A stretch of DNA of 64,000 nucleotides. Origin: Nitrococcus mobilis Nb-231 (GTDB lineage: Bacteria > Pseudomonadota > Gammaproteobacteria > Nitrococcales > Nitrococcaceae). Both the position numbers and the translations under genes were made by a program. The stretch lies in contig NZ_CH672427.1 in assembly GCF_000153205.1 (NCBI RefSeq), positions 3,278,596 through 3,342,595 on the forward strand, given 5' to 3'. The notes beneath the pieces are model-generated. The model did no database searches. It worked only from the letters and a program-made list of their open reading frames with translations, and was not told where the DNA came from. Positions 8,517 to 16,726 of the stretch are shown piece by piece; the stretch's first letter is position 1, and each line of letters begins with the position of its first letter.

Positions 8517-8520
8517 CTAT
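8500..8520. repeat. Right terminal inverted repeat and target duplication of the pglW insertion
   Basis: CGTTAAAGATGGG closes the insert (inverted copy of the left end) and is followed by CTAT, the second target-duplication copy. The ATG within this repeat (8512-8514) happens to be in frame with the rest of pglW and is the only good start for the kinase fragment. Confidence 0.7.
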
Positions 8521-11500
8521 GTTCAGGCGGCGGTGTTCCTGTCCTTACCCGAGTGCAGCCTGGCGCTGGACGAGATCGCCGGTCAGCACGTCTATTTGCG
8601 TCCGGATGCCGACCGCAAAGGTCAGTTCAGTGTTGCTGATTTGATTCGCGGCCGGGCCACCGAGGCCGAAGGCCGCCCACCGTTAAGCCGCGCCGTCGAG
8701 CGCGCATTGAGTCGTGCAATGGAGCAGCTCGGCTTGCGCAAGCGCACCCGCGCCGCCGCGCACGCCGGCGACTACCTGCTCACCCGCCTGATCCACGAAA
8801 ACGATCGCTATCAGGACTGGGAAGCCCGCCATGCGCGGGTCGAGAGCGATCGCAAACGCGTCCGCATCTTCCCGTACGCGAAACAGGCACCCGCTGCGGA
8901 CCAACGCGAACGCAAGGACATCGCCGCACGCGAGTACGAGTTGCTGCGCGAGGTGCGCCACGACCACATCCTTGCACCCATTCAGCTCACGCAAAGCGAT
9001 ATCGGTCCGGCGCTGATCTACCATTATCAACCCGACGCACAGCGTCTGGACCACCTGCTGGAAGCCGCCAGTACTTCGCTCGATGTGGGCCAGCGGTTGG
9101 ATCTGGTGCGTCAGATTGCCGAAGCGCTGGGCTACGCGCATCAGCGCGGCGTTTACCACCGCGCGCTCAGCCCGTGGGCGGTCGAAGTGATTGCGCGCCC
9201 CGATGGCCAGCTAGCGCCGCGGTTGCGCGACTGGCAAAGCGGTGCCTCCGATCGGCAAACCCAGACCGCTACCCGCATGACGGTGCATATCGGCGAGCTC
9301 AGCGGGGTCATCGGCAGCGCCCAGGCCACCGTGTACGCGCCGCCCGAGGTCATCAGCGGTCACGGCTACGACGCGGCTAGCATCGACATGTTCTCGCTGG
9401 GCGCGTTGAGCTACGCCATCTTCAGCGGCCAGCACCCGGCCACCGATTCCGAGTACATGCTGGACAAGTGCCGTAGCGGACCGGGCCTGCTGATCTCCGA
9501 GGTGCTCGACGGCGCCCCGGACAGTCTGCAGATGTTGATCCAGTGCGCCACCGATCCCGACCCGGCGGGTCGCCCCGCCGACGTCCGCGAGTTTCTGACG
9601 CTGCTCGACGATGTCGAGAACGAGCTGACTACACCCGATACCGAAACCGGTGTGCCAGCCGCCGATGCCAGCGCCGACGACTGGCTCAGCCGTGGGTTGA
9701 CCGGTGGTTTTAAGGTCCTCACCCGGCTGGGCAGCGGCTCCACATGTTACGCGCTGGCGGTGGAACGCGATGACGGCCAGCGTGGCGTGCTCAAGGTGGC
9801 CAAAGAGCCCTCGCTCAACGAGCGCCTGCGCAGCGAAGCCGACGCCCTGCGCGAGCTGCGCCATCCCAACATCGTCAAATACCTGGGCCTGGAGGAGATC
9901 GACGGTTGCACCGCGATCTTCATGGAGCAGGCCGGTGAACAGACCCTGGGTCAGCGCTTGCGCCGCTACGGTGTGCTGTCGCTGGATCTGCTGGAGCGCT
10001 TCGGCGAGGAACTCCTCAACACGCTGGTGTATCTGGAGCGCAGCGGCATCAACCACCGCGACATCAAGCCCGAGAACATCGGCATCGGCACCAACCGCAA
10101 GCGCGCGCTGACTCTGAAGCTGTTCGATTTTTCGCTCTCGCGCGCACCGCTCGACAACATCCGCGCCGGCACGCCACCTTATCTCGACCCGTTTCTGTGC
10201 CAGCGCCGGCCGCCGCGCTGGGATCTGCATGCCGAGCGCTTCGCCGCCGGCATAACCTTGCACGAGCTGGCCACCGGCGCGCTGCCCACCTGGGGCAGCG
10301 CCGGGCAAGATCCGGCCAGCACCGACCACGAACTCCGCCTCGAAGTCGAAGCGCTCGACCCGGCGATCCGCGATGCCCTCGCGGCCTTCTTCCGCAAGGT
10401 TCTGCATCGCGACTACCGCAAACGCTTCGACAATGCCGACGAGATGTACCTGGCGTGGCGCAATGTATTTCGGCACATCGACCGGACCACCCACGACGAC
10501 ACCGACGACGGCAGCACCACTATCGATTTGACCGCCATCGAGGAGCTGGGCCATGCCACCGAGCTGGCGCGGCTCGGCCTGAGCGCGCGGTTGCTCAACG
10601 CGGCCGAACGCATCGGCGCCACTACGGTGGGCGAGCTGCTCGACCTGCCCGGCATGCGCATGTACCGCAACCGCGGCATCGGCCAGCAGCTCACCCGGCG
10701 CCTGCGCGAGCTGCGCGAGCAATTGGCCCGACATCTCGGCAGTCCGGTCCCCGGGCCGATGGATGACGCGCCGGACCACTACAGCATCGACCGCCTGCTA
10801 AAGAGCCTGGAAGCGATCAAGCTCGACGAGCACCAGGCCGACATCGTCGGCGCCTGGCTGGGGCACAACGGGGACAGCGGCGCGCCGGCCGCCGAGCTGC
10901 CCAGCCTGCGCGAAGTGGCCGAGGCCTGCGGCGCCAGCCGAGGTGCGGTGCAGGACACCATCGACAAGGCGGTCGAGAAGTGGTCCAGGAATGCCTGGAT
11001 GACCGCCCTGCGGGACGAGGCGGCCGAGTTCCTGCTGCGCCGTGAAGGTATCGTCACCGTGCCGGAGCTGGCCAAGCATTTGCTCAGCAAGCACGGCTCC
11101 ACCGCCACCGGTGACCCACGTCTGCGCCAAACCGCTGCGGTGGTCCAGGCCCTGCTGGAAGCCGAGGCCCAGCGCGAGTCGGCGCGCTTCGTGCTATCAC
11201 GCAGCCATGCACCGCTGCTGATCATCGCGACCAGTAGACTCGGTCAGGCCTTCGCCGCCGCAACCGGCGAACGCGCCGAATACGTCAAGGCGCTGGCCGC
11301 CCAGGCGCATCGGTTGGCGCACGAAGAGCCACTGCCCACCGAACGCCGTATCCATGCAACGCTGGCCGCGCTCGCCGCACCCGCGGCAGACCAACCGCTG
11401 TCGCCGGATCGCCGCCTGCGCCTTGCCGTGGCCGCCGCCCCCGCTGTTGCGCTCTCCGGCCGTCTGGAACTTTATCCCGAGGGCATGGCCGCCGAGCGCG

Positions 11501-12363
11501 CCCTGCGCCTGGGTACCAACAGCCTGCTGGGCGCATCGCGCCTGAGCGTGGCGCAGCTGCACGAGCGCATCCGCAGCCGCTTCGGCAAGGCCGAACCCCT
11601 GCCCCAGCGACCGGAGCTCGATCACTTGCTACAGAGCATCGAGTTCCCGCTGTTATGGCACGAAGCAACCGATGAACTACCCGCCGGCTACGCCATGCCG
11701 GTGCACGGCAGCGGCCTGACCCGGCACACCAGCACCCTGCGCCGCCGCACCACCGCCCAGCAGGCGGATTCCGACAGCCCGCAGGCGCGGCAGGCGCAGC
11801 GCTTCGAGGACACCGTCCAGCGTGCGGTGGCCGAGCGCCGCGTGCTGATCGTCACCTGTCCGCTGCGCCACATCGGGCAGGCCGCCGACGAGCTGGCGCG
11901 CACGCTCGCCCTCGACCGGCTCAGCCTGGAGCGCCTGCTGATCGACAGCCTGCGTACCCAGGCGCGGCAGGTCGGCGCCGACTGGCGCGTGGTGCTGCAG
12001 GCCGACGCCGCCGCGCGCGAATCGGTTGACTGGCGCCGCCTCAACACGCTGGTGCAACGCGCCATACCCAAGGTCAAGCAACAGTTGTTGGACCACCCGC
12101 GCCCGCTGCTGGTGCAGCACCTGGGCTTGCTGGTGCGCTACGGCCAGATTGGCTTGATCCAGGCGCTGCGCGACACGGCACTGACCTCGCCCATGCCGGC
12201 GCGCCTGCTGCTGGTGCCGGGCGATGCGCACCAGGCGCCGCTGCTGGACGGCCGCACGCTGCCGGTTATTACCCCGGCCGACTGGACCCACCTGCCGCGC
12301 CCCTGGCTGGAGAACCGCCACCGCGCCGCAAAACCATCACCGATAGAGAAGAACCACGCGTGA
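8512..12363 (+). CDS. pglW: pglW 3' fragment: tandem kinase part of BREX-2 PglW
   Basis: PglW is the serine/threonine kinase of type 2 BREX. This 1283-residue ORF is the gene minus its NERD domain; residues MGY come from the IS end. It holds two kinase-like domains. The first reads YHRALSP where HRD is expected and has Arg in place of the ATP-binding Lys, so it looks inactive. The second has the glycine loop LGSGSTCYAL, GVLKVAK, an intact NHRDIKPEN catalytic loop, and DFS instead of DFG. Further on are a helix-hairpin-helix stretch (TTVGELLDLPGM) and a sigma-4-like helix-turn-helix (LREVAEACGASRGAVQDTI). The stop overlaps the pglX start (GTGA). Translation would rely on AGAGAG upstream of the fortuitous ATG. 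Confidence 0.85.
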   Translation: MGYVQAAVFLSLPECSLALDEIAGQHVYLRPDADRKGQFSVADLIRGRATEAEGRPPLSRAVERALSRAMEQLGLRKRTRAAAHAGDYLLTRLIHENDRYQDWEARHARVESDRKRVRIFPYAKQAPAADQRERKDIAAREYELLREVRHDHILAPIQLTQSDIGPALIYHYQPDAQRLDHLLEAASTSLDVGQRLDLVRQIAEALGYAHQRGVYHRALSPWAVEVIARPDGQLAPRLRDWQSGASDRQTQTATRMTVHIGELSGVIGSAQATVYAPPEVISGHGYDAASIDMFSLGALSYAIFSGQHPATDSEYMLDKCRSGPGLLISEVLDGAPDSLQMLIQCATDPDPAGRPADVREFLTLLDDVENELTTPDTETGVPAADASADDWLSRGLTGGFKVLTRLGSGSTCYALAVERDDGQRGVLKVAKEPSLNERLRSEADALRELRHPNIVKYLGLEEIDGCTAIFMEQAGEQTLGQRLRRYGVLSLDLLERFGEELLNTLVYLERSGINHRDIKPENIGIGTNRKRALTLKLFDFSLSRAPLDNIRAGTPPYLDPFLCQRRPPRWDLHAERFAAGITLHELATGALPTWGSAGQDPASTDHELRLEVEALDPAIRDALAAFFRKVLHRDYRKRFDNADEMYLAWRNVFRHIDRTTHDDTDDGSTTIDLTAIEELGHATELARLGLSARLLNAAERIGATTVGELLDLPGMRMYRNRGIGQQLTRRLRELREQLARHLGSPVPGPMDDAPDHYSIDRLLKSLEAIKLDEHQADIVGAWLGHNGDSGAPAAELPSLREVAEACGASRGAVQDTIDKAVEKWSRNAWMTALRDEAAEFLLRREGIVTVPELAKHLLSKHGSTATGDPRLRQTAAVVQALLEAEAQRESARFVLSRSHAPLLIIATSRLGQAFAAATGERAEYVKALAAQAHRLAHEEPLPTERRIHATLAALAAPAADQPLSPDRRLRLAVAAAPAVALSGRLELYPEGMAAERALRLGTNSLLGASRLSVAQLHERIRSRFGKAEPLPQRPELDHLLQSIEFPLLWHEATDELPAGYAMPVHGSGLTRHTSTLRRRTTAQQADSDSPQARQAQRFEDTVQRAVAERRVLIVTCPLRHIGQAADELARTLALDRLSLERLLIDSLRTQARQVGADWRVVLQADAAARESVDWRRLNTLVQRAIPKVKQQLLDHPRPLLVQHLGLLVRYGQIGLIQALRDTALTSPMPARLLLVPGDAHQAPLLDGRTLPVITPADWTHLPRPWLENRHRAAKPSPIEKNHA

Positions 12364-15300
12364 TCGACCCCGTAACCCTGCTCAGTGCTCTGCGGACGCA
12401 ACGCGACAAACTCGAAGGCGACCTGCGCCGGCAGGTCGCGGAGCTACCCGAACTCAAGGCACGCCTGCAAACCGATTACCGGGCCGCCCATGAGGCCGGC
12501 CGCACCGCCGCCACCTTCGGCACGTGGACCGACAATGAGATCACCCAGGGCGCCGTGGCCTGGCTGCTGGCCTGCGTCTTCGTGCGCTTTGCCGAGGACA
12601 ACGGGCTGATTGCGGCTCCCCTGCTGTCCGGCCCCAATGATGCCCTGCGCCGCGCCCGGGATGCCGCGCGCGAATACTTCCGCCGCCATCCCACCGAACA
12701 CGACCGCCACTACCTGCACCACGGCTTCGATCAGATGGCGGCGCTGCCGGCCGTGGCCGGCCTGTTCGACCGCGCCCACAACCCGCTGTTCGGCCTGCCG
12801 CTGTCGCCCGAAGGCGCGCAGGGATTGCTGAACTTCTGGCAGCAGGTCGATCCCGACAGCGGTGCGCTGCGCCACGATTTCACCGACCCCGGCCTCGACA
12901 CGCGCTTTCTGGGCGATCTCTACCAGGACCTGTCCGAGGCCGCGCGCAAGCGTTATGCGCTGCTGCAGACGCCCGAGTTCGTCGAGGCGTTCATTCTCGA
13001 GCGCACCCTGGAGCCGGCCATCGACGCCTTTGGGTTAGAGGACATCCGCCTGCTCGACCCCGCCTGCGGCTCGGGGCATTTCCTGCTCGGCGCGTTCCAG
13101 TGCCTGCTGGGGCACTGGCAAAAAGCCGCGCCCGGGCTGGACGCGCGCGAACGCGTCATCCACGCGCTGGCCGGCGTGCATGGCGTGGATGTGAACCCCT
13201 TCGCCGTCGCCATCGCCCGCTTCCGCCTGCTGGTGGCCGCGCTGCAGGCTACCGGTATCAAGATGCTGAAGGAAGCGCCCGGCTGGTGTTTCAATCTCAC
13301 CGCCGGCGACTCATTGCTGCACGGCCGGCGTTTCGGCCAGCTCGACCTGGTGGGGGGCAAGGGCCTGGATCAACGCTACGCCCATGCCTACGCCGCCGAG
13401 GACATCGACGAAATCAACCGCATCCTCGGCCAGCAATACCACGCCGTGGTCGGCAATCCGCCCTATATCACGGCATCTGACAAGGCGCTCAATACTCTGT
13501 ATCGCGCGCGTTACGGCTCTTGCCACCGGCAGTTCTCGCTCGGCGTGCCGTTCACCGAACGATTCTTTCAGTTGGCGGTTGAAGATGCCAATGGGCCGGC
13601 CGGCTTCGTCGGCCTGATCACGACCAACTCCTTCATGAAGCGCGAGTTCGGTAAGAAGCTGATCGAGGATTACCTGCCGCGCCAGGATCTGACCCATGTC
13701 ATCGACACCTCCGGCGCCTACATCCCCGGCCACGGTACTCCGACCGTAATCCTGTTCGGCCGCAATCGGGCGCCGGTTGCGGAAACCGTGCGCGCCGTGC
13801 TTGGCATTCGTGGCGAACCGAGCACGCCCGCGAACCCGGCGCAGGGGCTGGTATGGTCGTCGATCGTGGAGCTGCTCGATCGGCCGGGCGGGGAGAACGA
13901 ATACGTCAGCGTGTCGGATATGACGCGCGAGCGACTGGCGCAGCATCCGTGGAGTTTGCAAGGCGGCGGTGCGCCCGCCGTTTTGGAAGCGATCGATTCA
14001 GCGCCCACAAAGCTCGCCGAAGCTTCAGCCTCAATTGGCTTCCACTGCATCACCAAGCAGGACGATGTTTTCAGCCAGCCCGAGCATGTGTTGGCAAAGG
14101 CAAATGTCGAGCATGAAGCGATCCGCGGCTTCGGTATTGGAGAGCAGGTCCGCGATTGGATGGTCGATGACGATGGTTTTGTGATCTACCCGTACAACAC
14201 GGCTGTTGAAACGGTTGAGCCCTCTAAGCTGCCGTACGCGATTCGCTTCATGTGGCCTTTTCGCAGCACGCTATTCGAGCGCAAGGTCTTTGGCGGGCAA
14301 AGCTATAGGGATGCCGGCAAGCCTTGGTACGAATACGGCCAGATTCCACCGAGCAAACTCAAAACCCCACTCTCCATCACCTTCGCCTTCGTCGCCACGC
14401 ACAACCATTTCGTGCTCGACCGCGGCGGCAAGGTATTCAAACAATCGGCGCCGGTGATCAAGCTGCCGGCCGCGGCCGGCGAGGACCAGCATCTCGGTCT
14501 GCTCGGCCTGCTCAACAGCTCGACGGCGTGCTTCTGGATGAAGCAGGTACTGCATAGCAAGGGTGGTGGAATCGGCGGCGGCTTGGCGTCCGAAGAGTGG
14601 GAGAAATTCTACGAACACACTGGGACGGGGATGCAGTCATTCCCCCTGCCAGACAAACGCCCCTTGCAGTTCGCTCGCCAGCTCGACCGACTCGCCCAGC
14701 AACGCGCCGCGAGTCTTCCGGCCGCGTTGGCACCGCGCCTGCCGCTCGGCCGTGCCGAGCTCGACAACGCCCGCGACACCGCCGTCTCACTGCTGGCGCA
14801 AATGCTTGCCCACCAGGAAGAGCTGGACTGGTGGTGCTACCGCGCCTACGGCCTGCTCGATACGGACCTGTGTTTCGCTGCCACGCCGCCCGAGGTCCAG
14901 CTCGGCGAGCGCGCCTTCGAGATCGTTCTCGCCCGCCGCATCGAAGCGGGCGAGGTGCAAAGCAAATGGTTCGAGCGCCACGGCTCGACGCCGATCACCG
15001 AGGTGCCGGCGCACTGGCCGGACGATTATCGAGCGCTGGTCGAGCGCCGCATCAATCTAATCGAATCCAACGCCTGGATCGATCTGCTGGAAAGACCCGA
15101 GTACAAGCGCCGCTGGAACCAGCCGGACTGGGCCGAGCTGGAGCAATCCGCGCTGCAAGGCTGGCTGCTCGATCGCCTGGAAACCGCGGATTACTGGCCG
15201 CAGCCCGCGCTTCGAAGCATCGAGACCCTGGCCGCCAGAGCCGAGCGCGATGCCGCCTGGATGCAGGTGGCCGCACTCTACACCGGTCAACCCGGCTTCG

Positions 15301-15983
15301 ACATCGCGGCTCTGGTCGGAGAACTGGTGCACGATGAGTCCATGCCGGCGCTGAAGGTGCTGCGCTACAAGCCCTCCGGCCTGCGCAAGCGCGCCGACTG
15401 GGAGCGCACCTGGGAACTGCAACGCCGCGAGGACGTCATCGACGCCGAGATCGCCCGCGCCAATCCGCGCCGGGACGGCGAAGCCGCAGCCGCCTGGCGC
15501 TCGCGCATCAAACCCGAGCAGGACGAGCGCAAGGCCGCGGAGATCGGACCCATCCCGGCGCCGCCGAAATACACCCGCGGCGATTTCCTGGCCGGCACGT
15601 TATGGCGCCTGCGCGGCGGCCTGGATGTGCCGAAAGAGCGCTTCTTCCGCGTGCCCGACCCGCAGGCGCCCGGCGAGTGGCTGTATGGCTGGGCCGGCTG
15701 GAACCCCGCGCAACGGCTGCAGGCCCTGGCCGGCGCCTTTATCGCCGCCGAGCAGGGCAGCGGTGCGGAGCTGGCGCGGCTGATCCCGCTGCTGGCCGCC
15801 ATCGACGAGCAGCTGCCCTGGGTGCGGCAGTGGCACAACGAGGTGGACCCCGACATGGACGTGCGCCCCGGCGACTACTTCACGAGCTGGCTGGGCGAGC
15901 AGCTCAACCGCCACGGCTGGACCGGCCGGACGCTCGCCGACTGGCAACCCGAATCGATCAGCCGCCGCCGGCGCCGCACCTGA
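12360..15983 (+). CDS. pglX: BREX-2 adenine-specific DNA methyltransferase PglX
   Basis: PglX is the site-specific N6-adenine methyltransferase that marks host DNA in BREX. The 1207-residue protein shows the SAM-binding motif LLDPACGSGHFLLGAF (about residue 230) and the catalytic motif VVGNPPYI (about 363), followed by a long target-recognition and C-terminal region. The GTG start overlaps the pglW stop by 4 bp, so expression is probably coupled to the kinase gene. The ORF is complete, with no homopolymer tract or frameshift suggesting phase variation. A 96-bp gap separates it from vapB. Size and the neighbours pglY, pglZ and brxD indicate type 2 rather than type 1 BREX. Confidence 0.92.
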   Translation: MIDPVTLLSALRTQRDKLEGDLRRQVAELPELKARLQTDYRAAHEAGRTAATFGTWTDNEITQGAVAWLLACVFVRFAEDNGLIAAPLLSGPNDALRRARDAAREYFRRHPTEHDRHYLHHGFDQMAALPAVAGLFDRAHNPLFGLPLSPEGAQGLLNFWQQVDPDSGALRHDFTDPGLDTRFLGDLYQDLSEAARKRYALLQTPEFVEAFILERTLEPAIDAFGLEDIRLLDPACGSGHFLLGAFQCLLGHWQKAAPGLDARERVIHALAGVHGVDVNPFAVAIARFRLLVAALQATGIKMLKEAPGWCFNLTAGDSLLHGRRFGQLDLVGGKGLDQRYAHAYAAEDIDEINRILGQQYHAVVGNPPYITASDKALNTLYRARYGSCHRQFSLGVPFTERFFQLAVEDANGPAGFVGLITTNSFMKREFGKKLIEDYLPRQDLTHVIDTSGAYIPGHGTPTVILFGRNRAPVAETVRAVLGIRGEPSTPANPAQGLVWSSIVELLDRPGGENEYVSVSDMTRERLAQHPWSLQGGGAPAVLEAIDSAPTKLAEASASIGFHCITKQDDVFSQPEHVLAKANVEHEAIRGFGIGEQVRDWMVDDDGFVIYPYNTAVETVEPSKLPYAIRFMWPFRSTLFERKVFGGQSYRDAGKPWYEYGQIPPSKLKTPLSITFAFVATHNHFVLDRGGKVFKQSAPVIKLPAAAGEDQHLGLLGLLNSSTACFWMKQVLHSKGGGIGGGLASEEWEKFYEHTGTGMQSFPLPDKRPLQFARQLDRLAQQRAASLPAALAPRLPLGRAELDNARDTAVSLLAQMLAHQEELDWWCYRAYGLLDTDLCFAATPPEVQLGERAFEIVLARRIEAGEVQSKWFERHGSTPITEVPAHWPDDYRALVERRINLIESNAWIDLLERPEYKRRWNQPDWAELEQSALQGWLLDRLETADYWPQPALRSIETLAARAERDAAWMQVAALYTGQPGFDIAALVGELVHDESMPALKVLRYKPSGLRKRADWERTWELQRREDVIDAEIARANPRRDGEAAAAWRSRIKPEQDERKAAEIGPIPAPPKYTRGDFLAGTLWRLRGGLDVPKERFFRVPDPQAPGEWLYGWAGWNPAQRLQALAGAFIAAEQGSGAELARLIPLLAAIDEQLPWVRQWHNEVDPDMDVRPGDYFTSWLGEQLNRHGWTGRTLADWQPESISRRRRRT

Positions 15984-16039
15984 TGGCCGCGCCATGCACC
16001 ACAGCCGGGGCACGGACAGATCGCGTCACCATTGCCCCA

Positions 16040-16063
16040 TGTATATCCTTTTAAGTATATACA
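16040..16063. promoter_or_regulatory. Palindromic operator before vapB
   Basis: TGTATATCCTT and AAGTATATACA form an inverted repeat (10 of 11 positions) around a 2-base centre, 16 bp before the vapB GTG and next to its AGGAG ribosome site. VapB proteins commonly repress their own operon by binding such AT-rich palindromes. The site is the only AT-rich patch in the BREX operon and may also contain the promoter for vapBC and the downstream genes. Confidence 0.6.
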
Positions 16064-16079
16064 TTAGGAGACTAGGATT

Positions 16080-16319
16080 GTGACCCGCACCGCCAAGGTA
16101 TTCCAGTCCGGCAACAGCCAGGCCGTGCGCCTGCCCAAGGAATTCCGTTTCGAGAGCAGCGAAGTGGAGATTTTCCGCCGCGGCGATGAAGTCGTACTGC
16201 GCGAGAAGCGCCGCAACCTGGCCGAGGCGTTCGACCGGCTGACCGAGCTGCCCGATGACATGATCGAGGCCATCGAAGGCATGGACGATCTGCCGCCCGA
16301 GGAGCGCGAGGGTTTGTAG
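16080..16319 (+). CDS. vapB: VapB-type antitoxin (AbrB/SpoVT fold)
   Basis: 79-residue antitoxin. The N-terminal half RTAKVFQSGNSQAVRLPKEF is the swapped-hairpin AbrB DNA-binding domain of VapB proteins; the acidic C-terminus (about 50-79) would wrap the toxin. The start is a GTG at 16080 with AGGAG 9 bases upstream. Its stop shares a base with the vapC start. The gene sits inside the BREX-2 operon, between pglX and pglY, on the same strand. Confidence 0.9.
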   Translation: MTRTAKVFQSGNSQAVRLPKEFRFESSEVEIFRRGDEVVLREKRRNLAEAFDRLTELPDDMIEAIEGMDDLPPEEREGL

Positions 16320-16726
16320 TGGCGCTGCGCTACCTACTCGACACCAACATCTGCATCTACATCCGGCGCGAGCGCCCGTTACAGGTGCGCGAGCGGCTTG
16401 CCCGGCAGCGGCCGGGCAGTGTGGGGTTGTCACTGATCACCTGGGGTGAGCTGCTGTGTGGCGCCGCGCGCAGCCAGCACACGGCGCTGGCGCGCGAAAA
16501 GCTGGATGCCATCGTGGCGATGATCCCGCTGCTGCCGCTACCGCTGGAGGCGGCGCAGCACTACGGCGATATCCGCGCGGCACTGGCCGGCGCCGGCACG
16601 CCGATCGGCGCCAACGAACTGTGGATCGCCGCGCACGCCCGCGCGGCCGACTTGACCGTAGTCACCAATAACACGCGCGAATTCGAGCGCGTGGACGGAC
16701 TGAAGCTGGAGAACTGGGCGCAATGA
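16319..16726 (+). CDS. vapC: VapC-type PIN-domain toxin ribonuclease
   Basis: 135-residue PIN-domain toxin, probably a Mg-dependent endoribonuclease neutralised by the preceding VapB. Acidic active-site positions are visible: the N-terminal LLDTNICIYI Asp, the Glu in TWGELLCG, the Glu in PIGANELWIAAHA, and a C-terminal Asp/Asn patch in DLTVVTNNTREF. The GTG start overlaps the vapB stop, and its TGA stop overlaps the pglY ATG (ATGA), so toxin and BREX genes are translationally coupled. All expected residues are present, so the toxin looks functional. Confidence 0.9.
   Translation: MALRYLLDTNICIYIRRERPLQVRERLARQRPGSVGLSLITWGELLCGAARSQHTALAREKLDAIVAMIPLLPLPLEAAQHYGDIRAALAGAGTPIGANELWIAAHARAADLTVVTNNTREFERVDGLKLENWAQ

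Noticed and set aside
9211-10779. 522-codon open frame antisense to pglW
   Set aside because: Shadow of the GC-rich kinase gene with repetitive, low-information composition and no motif.
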